Shown: positions 15,843 through 24,663, counted from the stretch's first letter. The stretch is 64,000 bases of DNA from Chryseobacterium sp. KACC 21268 (GCA_028736075.1 CP117875.1:3348001-3412000); one strand, 5' to 3'. Notes: generated by a model from the sequence alone, not told the origin. Numbers and translations are program-made.

Positions 15843-17300
15843 TTGAAAAAATTAGATCAATATATAATCAAAACCTTTTTCGGACCGTTTCTTTTTATTT
15901 TCAGTGTGTTGTTTTTCATCTTCATTGTGAATATTATCTGGACACAAATGTCCCAGCTGACAGGAAAAGGACTGACTTATGGGGAAATCACAAAACTGCT
16001 TTTCTATCTTGGAATGAGCGTTGTGAGTATGGTTTTACCATTAACCATTCTCCTTTCATCGATTATGACTTTTGGAGATTTCGGGGAACGGTATGAGCTT
16101 GCGGCAATGAAAGCTGCGGGGATTTCGCTTCTTCGTGTGATGATGCCTTTGCTAATTACAGTTTCTTTTCTCGCCGGAATTCTCTTTTTATTTTCGAATA
16201 ACATTATTCCGGATTTCCAGCGGAAAGCGAAAAATATGTTGTTTAACATCGTGTCTTCAAAGCCGGCACTTAACTTTACACCAGGCGTTTTCATCGATCA
16301 GATTTCCGGATATTCGGTAAAGTTTGATAAAATATATGGTGAAGGTGGCGAAAAACTGGAAGGCGTGTTCCTGCACAAGAATGCAAGTCCTTACGACAAT
16401 CAGCAAACCATCATTGCCAAAAAAGGAAAATTTGCAAATGCTGAAGACAGAAACTACCTGAAACTAATTCTTTACGATGGATATGTTTACGAAGACAACA
16501 TCTCTGGAAAACCTTACGAAGAAAGAAAAAAACAACCGAATCAATCGGTAAAATATGACAGCCTAGTCTATCACTTTGACATCAGTGAGTTAATTAACAA
16601 CGCTATTGAAAAAGAAAAAATCACAGACGATTACCGCTTCCAGACTTATATGGAAGTGAATGAAACCCTAGAGAAAAACAGGAAGAATAATATTTCATCC
16701 GTGAGTTCTATGGCTTCTCCTGCACTATCGCAGACCAATAATTATGTTCAGTACATTGATAAGATAAAACCAAAGGATAAAACCATTATCAAAGAACAGT
16801 ATAAAATTGACACTCTAAAAAAAGACAAAAAACTGGAAGTCCTTTGGGGTGCTTACAGTAAAATAGATGTTTTGAAAGCCAGCATAGAAGCAAATCAAGG
16901 TGGCATTGCAGACATTGTAAAAAATCATAATAAAATTGTAATGTATCAGCAAAGGATCGTCTCCTACTCTTTTACTTGTATTATTTTCTTTTTGATTGGT
17001 GCCAGTCTTGGATCCATCATCAGAAAAGGTGGAATGGGACTTCCTGTGATCATCGCAATCATCATTTTCATCATTTTCTATGTTCTCAATCTGACGGTAG
17101 AAAACATCTCCTGGAAAGGAAAACTGAATCCTTACCTCGCGGCTTGGATCCCAAATATGGTACTTTTCCCATTCAGTGTTTGGATTACATATAAGGCGCT
17201 GACAGATTCTCAGTTGTTTGACATTGAGAAATATAAAGTGATCTTCAAACCAATCATTGATAAGTTTTCCAAACCGAAAGAACATCAGCGATATCAATAA
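15843..17300 (+). CDS. LptF/LptG family permease (lipopolysaccharide export)
   Basis: A 485-residue inner-membrane protein of the YjgP/YjgQ family, which with LptB drives lipopolysaccharide from the inner membrane toward LptC/LptA. The start is TTG at 15843: an in-frame TAA lies four codons upstream, and the family N-terminus KKLDQYIIKTFFGPF follows at once. Three helices span about 12-120, a large periplasmic jellyroll region covers roughly 125-370, and three helices follow at about 375-460. It is longer than the E. coli proteins (about 360) because of the middle region, common in Bacteroidota. LptF versus LptG cannot be told. Confidence 0.88.
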   Translation: MKKLDQYIIKTFFGPFLFIFSVLFFIFIVNIIWTQMSQLTGKGLTYGEITKLLFYLGMSVVSMVLPLTILLSSIMTFGDFGERYELAAMKAAGISLLRVMMPLLITVSFLAGILFLFSNNIIPDFQRKAKNMLFNIVSSKPALNFTPGVFIDQISGYSVKFDKIYGEGGEKLEGVFLHKNASPYDNQQTIIAKKGKFANAEDRNYLKLILYDGYVYEDNISGKPYEERKKQPNQSVKYDSLVYHFDISELINNAIEKEKITDDYRFQTYMEVNETLEKNRKNNISSVSSMASPALSQTNNYVQYIDKIKPKDKTIIKEQYKIDTLKKDKKLEVLWGAYSKIDVLKASIEANQGGIADIVKNHNKIVMYQQRIVSYSFTCIIFFLIGASLGSIIRKGGMGLPVIIAIIIFIIFYVLNLTVENISWKGKLNPYLAAWIPNMVLFPFSVWITYKALTDSQLFDIEKYKVIFKPIIDKFSKPKEHQRYQ

Positions 17301-17304
17301 AATC

Positions 17305-17337
17305 AAAAGCCGAACGACTCCAAGTTCGGCTTTTTTA
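17305..17337 (+). terminator. Terminator after the LptF/LptG gene
   Basis: Perfect 11-bp stem AAAAGCCGAAC/GTTCGGCTTTT with an 8-base loop, then T-run. Confidence 0.9.
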
Positions 17338-17460
17338 TGATTTTGAGATAATAGATAAACCGCAGAACAAGCTCTCAAAGATCATTTATATATTTTGTCG
17401 TACCTTACTGATATTAATATTCGAAATCAATAATTAAAATAATCATATAAAATTGTAATT

Positions 17461-18231
17461 ATGAAAATAGGATTAATAGGATTTGGGAAGGCCGGAAAAG
17501 CGGTTGCAAACGTTATCCTTCAGAATCACTATTTCACACTGGAATGGGTACTGAAGGATAATGACCAACTGAGCCAGCTCTCTGCCAAAGATATTCTTGG
17601 AGTCAATGCGGCAGATACCGCGACTATATTTTCTCAGCAGACTACCGATTTGGAAACCTTGTTTACAAATCGACCAGTAGATCTCATCATTGATTTTTCT
17701 ACAGAGGCAAGCATTTATTATTACGGTAAAACGGCGGCTCAGAAAAAGATCAAAATCATCTCAGCCATTTCGCATTACGGAGAAAATGAAACCAAACTTC
17801 TGAGAGAGCTATCGGGAGAAACCGTGGTTTTCTGGTCACCAAACATCACATTGGGCGTCAATTACCTTTTGTTTGCAGCTTCATTATTAAAAAATATTGC
17901 GCCGAATGTGGACATTGAAGTGATTGAAGAACATTTCAAAGCTAAATCCGGTGTATCAGGAACAGCGATGAAAATTGCTGAGGTTCTCGATGTTGAAACA
18001 GAAAGTATCAACTCCGTGAGAGCAGGCGGAATCGTTGGAAAGCACGAAGTTATTTTTGGGTTTCCTTATCAAACGGTGAGGTTGGTGCACGAGTCTATCT
18101 CCAGGGAAGCTTTTGGGAGTGGCGCTTTATTCGTAGCAGAAAATCTGAAGGACAAACCCTCTGGACTTTATAATTTTGAAGATATCTTGAGGCCTTATTT
18201 TTTCAGTCAATCTCAAAACAGTTTATCATGA
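17461..18231 (+). CDS. Divergent dihydrodipicolinate reductase (DapB-like)
   Basis: A 256-residue protein with the DapB fold: nucleotide motif GFGKAG (7-12), a central IDFSTEASI segment like the family's DFT, and VIEEHFKAKSGVSGTAMKIA in place of the usual E-x-H-H-x-x-K-x-D-A-P-S-G-T-A. One His and the Lys are kept, the second His is Phe, and the DAP segment is one residue shorter. RAGGIVGKHEVIFGF matches the C-terminal DapB motif. It may be a paralogue with altered substrate rather than the lysine-pathway enzyme. It stands alone, with no lysine genes nearby. Confidence 0.75.
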   Translation: MKIGLIGFGKAGKAVANVILQNHYFTLEWVLKDNDQLSQLSAKDILGVNAADTATIFSQQTTDLETLFTNRPVDLIIDFSTEASIYYYGKTAAQKKIKIISAISHYGENETKLLRELSGETVVFWSPNITLGVNYLLFAASLLKNIAPNVDIEVIEEHFKAKSGVSGTAMKIAEVLDVETESINSVRAGGIVGKHEVIFGFPYQTVRLVHESISREAFGSGALFVAENLKDKPSGLYNFEDILRPYFFSQSQNSLS

Positions 18232-18361
18232 TTGGACCATTATCAGTTGCTTAATGTTTGTGGTATTATAAAAGCCGGATTAGAAGTACGGTCTTTTTCA
18301 TATTTTGATTTTATTAAAAATGCAATTAAAACCTTATATTCGTACCATAAAAGCTGATGTT

Positions 18362-18907
18362 ATGAAAAAAATAATTGTTTCTGTCTGTGCATTGATTGTT
18401 CTTCAGTCCTGCATCATGACTACTGCTACAAAAGCAGTGACAGGTGTTGCGAAACTCGGTTACAAAGCCGTGAAAGGCACAGTCAAAGGTGTGAGTTGGG
18501 CGGTGAGTAAGGCTAATGGAAAAATCGATAAAGACAGGATCGACGGAACTTGGAAGATTGTCGGTGTTTATCACGGTTCTTTTGAGCAGTTCAGCCAGGA
18601 TCAAAATCCGGAAAGCTCCTTCAACAGTGAGTGTGTAGATGGTTTTGATCAGATTGTTTTTAATTCCAAAAGATCCAAATACAAACCAGTCCATTGCAAT
18701 ACAGAAAAGGAAAGCTGGGAAAAATATGATTTCGAATTTGGAAAAAATCCGTTGACCAAAGAGAAAGAAAATTACCTGGAGTTCAATTCCAGCAACTATA
18801 TTTCAATCATTGACATCAACAGTAAGACGATGGTTTTGGAAGGCAGCCTAATGCCCAAACAAGCCTTCACTGGTGGCAAGCTATACCTCTTAGAAAAAGT
18901 AAAATAA
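18362..18907 (+). CDS. Putative lipoprotein of unknown function
   Basis: A 181-residue protein starting MKKIIVSVCALIVLQSC, with lipobox LQSC and Cys17 as acylation site. The ATG at 18362 is preferred over one 57 bp upstream because it places the signal peptide at the N-terminus. Residues 25-60 are Lys/Gly/Ala-rich and amphipathic; the remainder (GTWKIVGVYHGSF … MVLEGSLMPKQAF) looks like a small beta-rich, lipocalin-like domain. It resembles no family I can name. A strong terminator follows. Confidence 0.7.
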   Translation: MKKIIVSVCALIVLQSCIMTTATKAVTGVAKLGYKAVKGTVKGVSWAVSKANGKIDKDRIDGTWKIVGVYHGSFEQFSQDQNPESSFNSECVDGFDQIVFNSKRSKYKPVHCNTEKESWEKYDFEFGKNPLTKEKENYLEFNSSNYISIIDINSKTMVLEGSLMPKQAFTGGKLYLLEKVK

Positions 18908-18946
18908 GCAAAATACTAGAGTTTACTTTAGTAGAAACAATAAATT

Positions 18947-18981
18947 AAAAAGTCAAAAAGAAATCTTTTTGACTTTTTTGT
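18947..18981. terminator. Bidirectional terminator between convergent genes
   Basis: Perfect 14-bp stem AAAAAGTCAAAAAG/CTTTTTGACTTTTT with a 4-base loop, between the lipoprotein gene and the convergent minus-strand gene. Confidence 0.85.
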
Positions 18982-18985
18982 TTTT

Positions 18986-19396
18986 CTATTTTATCTTGTC
19001 ATAAATCACTTTCGTGACTATCGCTCCAAACAAATAATAGCCTACTGTCATCAGCTTCTTCTGAGTAGTTTCCGCAACGGGCGAATCATCCAGTCCCATT
19101 TTTTTGGGAAGCATCACAGCGCCTACGCCTGCAGCCACACCAGAAACCAAATTAAAACCGCTCGTAGATGTTGTCGCATAGTATAAACCATTGCTGATCA
19201 CATCCCCGGCAAGTGTCGCAGCGTACAATTGATTCTGATCTGTAATCTTTTGATCTACGGTTTCTAACGCTTTATTTAGAGCCTCCTCTCCTACTTTGTT
19301 CACTTCTGGAACATTATCAAAGTTATTTCTGATGATCTCGTGTAAAAGATTTAGGGCAATTGCGCCACCTAAACCTGCAAGTATTTTCTTGTACAT
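18986..19396 (-). CDS. Small membrane-associated protein of unknown function
   Basis: A 136-residue protein starting MYKKILAGLGGAIALNLLHE; this ATG is preferred over one 36 bp upstream because it begins the hydrophobic glycine-zipper segment. Two further hydrophobic stretches lie at about 75-97 and 115-130, with an amphipathic middle (NKVGEEALNKALETVDQKI). No domain is recognised. It precedes no gene in operon; the SemiSWEET gene lies 71 bp upstream on the same strand, so the two may be co-transcribed. Confidence 0.65.
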   Translation of the reverse strand: MYKKILAGLGGAIALNLLHEIIRNNFDNVPEVNKVGEEALNKALETVDQKITDQNQLYAATLAGDVISNGLYYATTSTSGFNLVSGVAAGVGAVMLPKKMGLDDSPVAETTQKKLMTVGYYLFGAIVTKVIYDKIK

Positions 19397-19467
19397 ATTG
19401 TATGAATTTTGGTAATAAACCTGGTTGCACAAATTGAGCCAATAAAAAGCAATCTCAAAAATGAAAA

Positions 19468-19731
19468 TTAAACAGCAGTTACAAAGGCAAATATCCCAAA
19501 GAAAATCCCCGGTGAATTGGCTACCACGATTGGCCAGTCACTCTTAGGCTTTTTCAAAAAACCGTAGGCAACCCACAGACTGCAGTTGATGGCTGCGACT
19601 AATGGCTGGAGCCAGTCACCTTTATCACCGTTTAGATTGTGAGAGATTTGTGGAATGTAAGAAAAGTACATTGCCATTGCTGTAACTGTCGCGACCCAGC
19701 CTAAGATCTGCATAAATTTTCCTTCTTTCAT
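19468..19731 (-). CDS. SemiSWEET sugar transporter
   Basis: An 87-residue three-helix membrane protein of the SemiSWEET family, which works as a homodimer for passive sugar movement. Signature residues are the PQ motif in FSYIPQISHNL in helix 1, then LQPLVAAINCSLWVAYGF with the conserved Asn and Trp in helix 2, and WPIVVANSPGIFFG with Asn-Ser-Pro-Gly in helix 3. The start may be Met1 or Met7 (MQILGWVATV); both keep the helices. Neighbours give no clue to the sugar. Confidence 0.9.
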   Translation of the reverse strand: MKEGKFMQILGWVATVTAMAMYFSYIPQISHNLNGDKGDWLQPLVAAINCSLWVAYGFLKKPKSDWPIVVANSPGIFFGIFAFVTAV

Positions 19732-19821
19732 ATATTAATTTCAGTTGAGGTCAACATTTGAAATTATCATACCAAGTGGACATCTATGATAATCTGACAT
19801 TAGTTTTTGCAAATATTAATG

Positions 19822-20220
19822 TTAGATGGCTTGGCGAGCTGGCAGATCTTGATGGATATTATTGTAAGTAATGTAAAGATCATAGAAGTAAATATCCTGA
19901 TCCACATACTCATTCAGTACTTTTTTGTTCGTTTTAAGGTTAGCAGACAAATTATCCAGTGTATCATTTTGCGACTCCGCACAAGTACAATATTGATGAT
20001 CATATTTGAGGTGTTCTTCAAAGTCCACAACCTTCACATCAGCTGACTGATGATCCACTGAGAGATCAAAGGTTTTTTTGTCCAAGGTGAACCAAGGTTC
20101 GCCGTGATAGAAGTAATGATCTATGATCTCTGGACTGCTGAGATCTTTGGTATTTAATACTGTTGAAGAATAGTATCCTTTGCAAATGTTGCAGTGTGCC
20201 AATTGTAATTCTAGTGCCAT
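19822..20220 (-). CDS. Small soluble protein with possible metal-binding Cys/His cluster
   Basis: A 132-residue acidic protein with an N-terminal AHCNICKGYY (C-x-x-C), several His residues (HYFYHGEPW, DHQS), and a CTCAES pair near residue 80. Together these could bind zinc. No signal peptide or membrane segment. No family recognised. It is transcribed alone, in the same direction as the SemiSWEET gene but 90 bp upstream of it. Confidence 0.6.
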   Translation of the reverse strand: MALELQLAHCNICKGYYSSTVLNTKDLSSPEIIDHYFYHGEPWFTLDKKTFDLSVDHQSADVKVVDFEEHLKYDHQYCTCAESQNDTLDNLSANLKTNKKVLNEYVDQDIYFYDLYITYNNIHQDLPARQAI

Positions 20221-20544
20221 AGTTTGTAATTTGATATGGTCTTCTTATCAGAATTTGTGCCATTAAAAGGGAGTTTCGGAAGTAATCTGAAGATAAAAGT
20301 TGATTTTAGTTTTAGATAAATGATATCTGATTTCTATTTTTAATGCGTCATTTTACAACTTTATAAAACTCGTAAAGATTGATTTTGAGGATTTTCCAAT
20401 CTAGATTTGAGCTAAATTTTATTACTAAATAGAATGAGCTTTATCTATTTTTAATTAATAAATGCGTCAAAAAATTATTTTGATCATTAATGAAAAAAAC
20501 CTGCTCAACAGCAGGTTTTATATTTTAAATTTAAAGTTCTTGAA
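20221..20544. other. Gene-free stretch with a terminator
   Basis: AT-rich DNA of 324 bp without a convincing ORF. It contains two copies of AATGCGTCA (about 20342 and 20461) and the terminator at 20496-20523. The promoter of the minus-strand gene at 19822-20220 should lie here, but I see no clear TAnnTTTG box. Confidence 0.5.
20496..20523 (-). terminator. Terminator tail 1 of 3 (CCTGCT-caac-AGCAGG)
   Basis: Stem AAAACCTGCT/AGCAGGTTTT with loop CAAC, downstream of the sorbosone-dehydrogenase-like gene. The same hairpin and flanking ATATTTTAAA tail recur at 24127 and 24620. Confidence 0.8.
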
Positions 20545-21861
20545 TTACTTTTTTGTATGTGCAACTCTCCAAACAATACCGCTCACATCATCTGCAACCA
20601 GCAAAGATCCGTCAGTAATCTGAAGAACGCCAACAGGCCTTCCATACACATCACCTTTTGCTTCATCTGCTATGAATCCCGTTAGAAATGGCTGATACGG
20701 TCCTGAAGCTCTACCATTTTTACAAGGCACAAACGCCACTTGATAGCCTACAAGTGAAGAGCGATTCCACGAACCGTGCTGCCCTATGAAAGCGCCGTTT
20801 TTGTACTGTTCCGGAAACTGAGATCCAGTGTAGAATGTCAAACCGAGTGATGCTGTGTGACTTCCCAAAGGTACATCTGGCACAATAGTTTTGGCAACCA
20901 GATCTGGTTTCTCTCCTTTTCTTCTCGGATCTTCATTTTTTCCGAAATAGGCGTAGGGCCAGCCATAGAAGGCATCTCGTTTCACGCTGGTAAGGTAATC
21001 CGGAACGAGTTCATCACCCAGTTCATCTCTTTCATTCACAACAGTCCAGAGTTGTCCGGTAGTGGGATTCCAGCTCATCCCAACAGGATTCCGGAGTCCG
21101 GCTGCGAAAATCTTTTCGCCACTTCCGTCTGGATTGATTTCCAAAATGTTGGCTCTTCGGACTTCGTATTCCATCCCATTTTCACCGACATTGCTGCCTG
21201 ATCCTACGGAAATGTAGATTTTAGACTGGTCTTTGTTGGCAATTAGATTTCTCGTCCAGTGGTTGTTGTACCCGCCTGCTGGGAGATTGACGATTTTTTT
21301 CCCAGGTTGTGTGATCTTGGTGTCGCCTGCTTTGTAGGGATAAACGTAGAGTCCGTCGGTATTGGCAACATAGAATTTGTCTTTGATGATCAGCATTCCG
21401 TAAGGCTGATTCAGATTGGCCAGAAATACGGAAGACGTTTCCGGAATGCCGTCTTTGTTGGCATCGCGGTAAAGAATGATTCTGTTGGCAGATTTGCCGC
21501 CCACCTCAGCATCACTTTTTCCGCTCAGGTCATTTTTGATCTTATCTGCAGTAGAACGTTCTGAATTGGAAAGTACAACGAAGATATCACCATTCTCTCC
21601 CTGAATCATATTTCTCGGACTTTTGATATTCTCTGCAAAACGCGTTACGGTAAAACCTTCTGGCGCGGTGGGAGCTTTATCCTTCGCCCATCCGATGACG
21701 TTGCTGAATTTATTTTTGGCACTTTTCTCATCCGGTGGCGGCAGTTTCAAAGTATCGGTTTGGGTCACAGCCTCTTCGCTTGGTCCCGAACCGTCGGTCT
21801 TTTTGGTTTCTTGACAACTGAAAAACAGCACGGCGACGGCTGGTAAAAGATAATTTTTCAT
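20545..21861 (-). CDS. PQQ-dependent sugar dehydrogenase-like (sorbosone dehydrogenase family) lipoprotein
   Basis: A 438-residue exported beta-propeller. The N-terminus MKNYLLPAVAVLFFSC has a lipobox with Cys16. The propeller shows GFTVTRFAENIKSPRNM, then NQPYGMLIIKDKFYVANTDG, NNHWTRNLIANKDQSKIYIS, GLRNPVGMSWNP and PLGSHTASLGLTFYTGSQFP, which match the soluble glucose/sorbosone dehydrogenase family. It probably oxidises an aldose at the membrane using PQQ, but no PQQ-synthesis genes are in the window and the sugar is unknown. Single gene. Confidence 0.85.
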   Translation of the reverse strand: MKNYLLPAVAVLFFSCQETKKTDGSGPSEEAVTQTDTLKLPPPDEKSAKNKFSNVIGWAKDKAPTAPEGFTVTRFAENIKSPRNMIQGENGDIFVVLSNSERSTADKIKNDLSGKSDAEVGGKSANRIILYRDANKDGIPETSSVFLANLNQPYGMLIIKDKFYVANTDGLYVYPYKAGDTKITQPGKKIVNLPAGGYNNHWTRNLIANKDQSKIYISVGSGSNVGENGMEYEVRRANILEINPDGSGEKIFAAGLRNPVGMSWNPTTGQLWTVVNERDELGDELVPDYLTSVKRDAFYGWPYAYFGKNEDPRRKGEKPDLVAKTIVPDVPLGSHTASLGLTFYTGSQFPEQYKNGAFIGQHGSWNRSSLVGYQVAFVPCKNGRASGPYQPFLTGFIADEAKGDVYGRPVGVLQITDGSLLVADDVSGIVWRVAHTKK

Positions 21862-22049
21862 AATATTTTGAGATTTGGTATTATAAGAATTCTAAAGGCT
21901 CAAAAATTACAAAAACCGTTCCCTAAAGGGAAAAGGACTGTTAAGAGTTGTTTAAGAAATAATAGAACCTCTTTTTTCACTTCAATCCTAAGTCTATTAA
22001 ACCTATAGATTGTGCAAAATAAGACAATGATAATTGAGACGCGTTAGTT

Positions 22050-22057
22050 TATTTTTG
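22050..22057 (+). promoter_or_regulatory. Candidate -7 box (TATTTTTG) upstream of the nuclease-helicase
   Basis: Matches TAnnTTTG, 95 bp before the ATG at 22153. No matching -33 element at proper spacing. Confidence 0.3.
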
Positions 22058-22152
22058 AGATTATGGAAAACCGTAATTTAGTGTGATGAGTTGTATGTAT
22101 ATTTGATGAAGTTCTAAGCGAGTAGTGATATCTAGCAAAAAGCAAATAATTA

Positions 22153-24120
22153 ATGAAAAGAAGTTATTATCAAAATACCATAAATAATTTTTTAAGAGAA
22201 GACTCAAATTCTATTTTTGGGCAACTAGCTCAAAATCATCAACACGATCTCGAAGAACTTCAGAAAAATGCTTGGTTAAAACAAATTCAAATTTTAAAAT
22301 CTGGATTGACTGATCTTGAAGGAAAGATCTACTTTGAGTTTTCTATTCCACGAATGGGAAAGCGTGTAGATACAATTGTCATCATTGAAGACTTTATTTT
22401 TGTTATAGAATTCAAAGTTGGTGACTCACAGTACACTCAAGATGCACAAGATCAAACAATAGATTATTGTCTCGATTTAAAAAATTTTCACGCTGGTAGC
22501 CATAATAAAACTATTATTCCAATTTTAGTGGCCACCAGAGCCCACAAAATAGAAAACGATGTTCAAAACGCCATGGCATTGGAAAAATCGCTATTATGTA
22601 ATTCTGAAAATTTTGTAAACATAATAAACGAAATTTTATCTACGCAAAAAGGAACCGAAGAGATTAATGTCACTGACTGGGAAAATAGCATATACAAACC
22701 TACTCCTACAATCATAGAAGCAGCTCAAGCTCTTTATAAAGGTCACAATGTTGAAGAAATTTCGCGTAATGATTCTGGTGCTATCAATCTTTCACGGACA
22801 GCAGCTACAATTAATAAAATAATTGAAACTACAAAAATCAAAAAAGAAAAATCTATTTGCTTCCTCACCGGTGTTCCCGGCGCAGGAAAAACACTCGCTG
22901 GTCTAAATATAGCAAATGAAAGATTAAAAAAAGATGAGTCCGAACATTCCGTATTTCTGTCGGGAAACGGACCATTAGTTGATGTTTTGAGAGAAGCATT
23001 AACCAGAGACTCTGTAGAGACAGCAAAAAACGTTGGAAAAAAAGTATCTCGTTCTACAGCTGAACGAGAAGCAAAAGCATTTATTCAGAATATTCATCAT
23101 TTTCGTGATGACAACTTAGGAAGTAGCAAGCCACCAATAGAAAAAGTTGTAGTTTTTGATGAAGCCCAAAGAGCTTGGCAAAAAGAACAGGTTTCAAAAT
23201 TCATGAAGACTAAAAAAGGTATTGAAAATTTTGAAATGTCTGAGCCAGAATATTTAATCAGTGTTATGGATCGACACCAAGATTGGTGTGCAATTGTTTG
23301 TTTAATAGGTGGCGGCCAAGAAATTAACACTGGTGAAGCAGGAGTTTCTGAATGGATAGAATCACTAAAGGAAAAATATCCCAATTGGAATGTTTACTTT
23401 TCTGATAAAATTCTAAGCGAAAAAACAACCTACTTAAATGATGAAGTCCTTTTGGATTGGCTGGAAACAAGCGGACAAAAAGAGACAGACTTACACCTAG
23501 CAGTTTCTCTACGCTCTTTTAGAAGTGAAAAGGTTGCTTTGCTAGTACAACATATTTTAGAAATTGAAAGTGAAAAAGCAAAATTGGTTTATGACTCAAT
23601 CAAAGAAAATTATCCTGTTCGTTTAACAAGAGATTTGAAGAAAGCGAAAGGTTGGATCAAAGAAATGGCGAAAGGCACAGAAAGGATTGGGCTCGTTGCC
23701 AGTTCTGGAGGGCGGAGGTTACGGGCAGATGGGATTGATGTCAAAAATGAAATTAAGCCAGCAAACTGGTTTCTAAATGGTAAAGATGATGTACGTTCAT
23801 CCTATTATCTAGAAGAAGTTGCTACCGAATTTGACATTCAGGGCTTAGAAATTGACTACACTTGTGTTGCTTGGGATATTAATTTATATTTTGAAGACGG
23901 ATGGAAGCATCAAAATTTTAAAGGTTCTAAATGGCAAAAGATCAATCAACAATCCACTAAAAATTATCTACTAAACTCGTATCGTGTATTGCTAACACGA
24001 GCAAGACAAGGAATGATTATATATGTTCCAGATGTGGATGGTCAAGATCCAACGCGTTCTAAAAAACTATATGATGGCACTTTTAACTATTTAGCAAAAT
24101 GTGGACTAGATGTAATTTAA
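22153..24120 (+). CDS. PD-(D/E)XK nuclease fused to DUF2075/Schlafen-3-type helicase
   Basis: A 655-residue two-part enzyme. The N-terminal part holds RVDTIVIIEDFIFVIEFKVG with Asp73, Glu86 and Lys88 spaced as a PD-(D/E)XK nuclease. An SF1-like ATPase follows: Walker A GVPGAGKT at 240-247, Walker B FDEAQ at 335-339, a QEINTGE loop, and a C-terminal LTRARQGMIIYV that matches the DUF2075 motif VI. Such nuclease-helicase proteins are known single-gene antiphage candidates (for example Nhi-like), though this link is inferred. The gene is AT-rich and stands alone between terminator hairpins. Confidence 0.85.
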   Translation: MKRSYYQNTINNFLREDSNSIFGQLAQNHQHDLEELQKNAWLKQIQILKSGLTDLEGKIYFEFSIPRMGKRVDTIVIIEDFIFVIEFKVGDSQYTQDAQDQTIDYCLDLKNFHAGSHNKTIIPILVATRAHKIENDVQNAMALEKSLLCNSENFVNIINEILSTQKGTEEINVTDWENSIYKPTPTIIEAAQALYKGHNVEEISRNDSGAINLSRTAATINKIIETTKIKKEKSICFLTGVPGAGKTLAGLNIANERLKKDESEHSVFLSGNGPLVDVLREALTRDSVETAKNVGKKVSRSTAEREAKAFIQNIHHFRDDNLGSSKPPIEKVVVFDEAQRAWQKEQVSKFMKTKKGIENFEMSEPEYLISVMDRHQDWCAIVCLIGGGQEINTGEAGVSEWIESLKEKYPNWNVYFSDKILSEKTTYLNDEVLLDWLETSGQKETDLHLAVSLRSFRSEKVALLVQHILEIESEKAKLVYDSIKENYPVRLTRDLKKAKGWIKEMAKGTERIGLVASSGGRRLRADGIDVKNEIKPANWFLNGKDDVRSSYYLEEVATEFDIQGLEIDYTCVAWDINLYFEDGWKHQNFKGSKWQKINQQSTKNYLLNSYRVLLTRARQGMIIYVPDVDGQDPTRSKKLYDGTFNYLAKCGLDVI

Positions 24121-24126
24121 AATGTT

Positions 24127-24154
24127 AAAACCTGCTCAACAGCAGGTTTTATAT
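24127..24154. terminator. Terminator tail 2 of 3, between convergent genes
   Basis: Stem AAAACCTGCT/AGCAGGTTTT with loop CAAC, 7 bp after the nuclease-helicase stop and just before the convergent 118-residue gene's end. Confidence 0.85.
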
Positions 24155-24159
24155 TTATA

Positions 24160-24516
24160 TCAAAATTCATAATTTGAAATTACCATACTCAGGATAAAAT
24201 GGACGAGATCCTGCTCTGCTTCTTTCCTATCGATCAGCTTCTTTTTGTATCGGTAGGATGAAAGTATCTTCTTTAGATTTTTATATTTTATAAAGTCATC
24301 GCCTCTGATGTAGGTATTTACGTTGCCATCCTTTTTTTTAAAAATCTGATCATCCAGTGTTCTCACTTTAAAAAGGACTTCACAAAGTTTTGGTTTTTCA
24401 GCATTACAGTCAGCATAGCGCTCAACAATATTAACTTTAAATGAGTTTAAAAGAATAGTAGTAAAGATCACATTGGATTCTCCTTCCCTCACATTAAGTT
24501 CAAGCGTGTATTTCAT
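24160..24516 (-). CDS. Small protein of unknown function
   Basis: A 118-residue basic protein without signal peptide or membrane segment. The middle holds two Cys in ADCNAEKPKLC. It is Lys-rich toward the C-terminus (LSSYRYKKKLIDRKEAEQDL). No domain recognised. It converges on the nuclease-helicase gene, sharing the terminator. It could be an unrelated singleton or part of the same insertion. A clear ATG and terminator are the main support. Confidence 0.55.
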   Translation of the reverse strand: MKYTLELNVREGESNVIFTTILLNSFKVNIVERYADCNAEKPKLCEVLFKVRTLDDQIFKKKDGNVNTYIRGDDFIKYKNLKKILSSYRYKKKLIDRKEAEQDLVHFILSMVISNYEF

Positions 24517-24617
24517 AGATTAGTTTTTACGAATTTAAAAAATAAGAAAAGGAATTTTTTATGACCCTAGTCATATTTTAAACATTTCTCATCTTCTGCA
24601 TTTTAATCATTGCAGAA

Positions 24618-24645
24618 AAAAACCTGCTCAACAGCAGGTTTCATA
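24618..24645 (-). terminator. Terminator tail 3 of 3, after the MFS gene
   Basis: Stem AAACCTGCT/AGCAGGTTT with loop CAAC, followed by the same ATATTTTAAA-type tail as at 20520. Confidence 0.8.
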
Positions 24646-24663
24646 TTTTAAAATTTAAAGATT

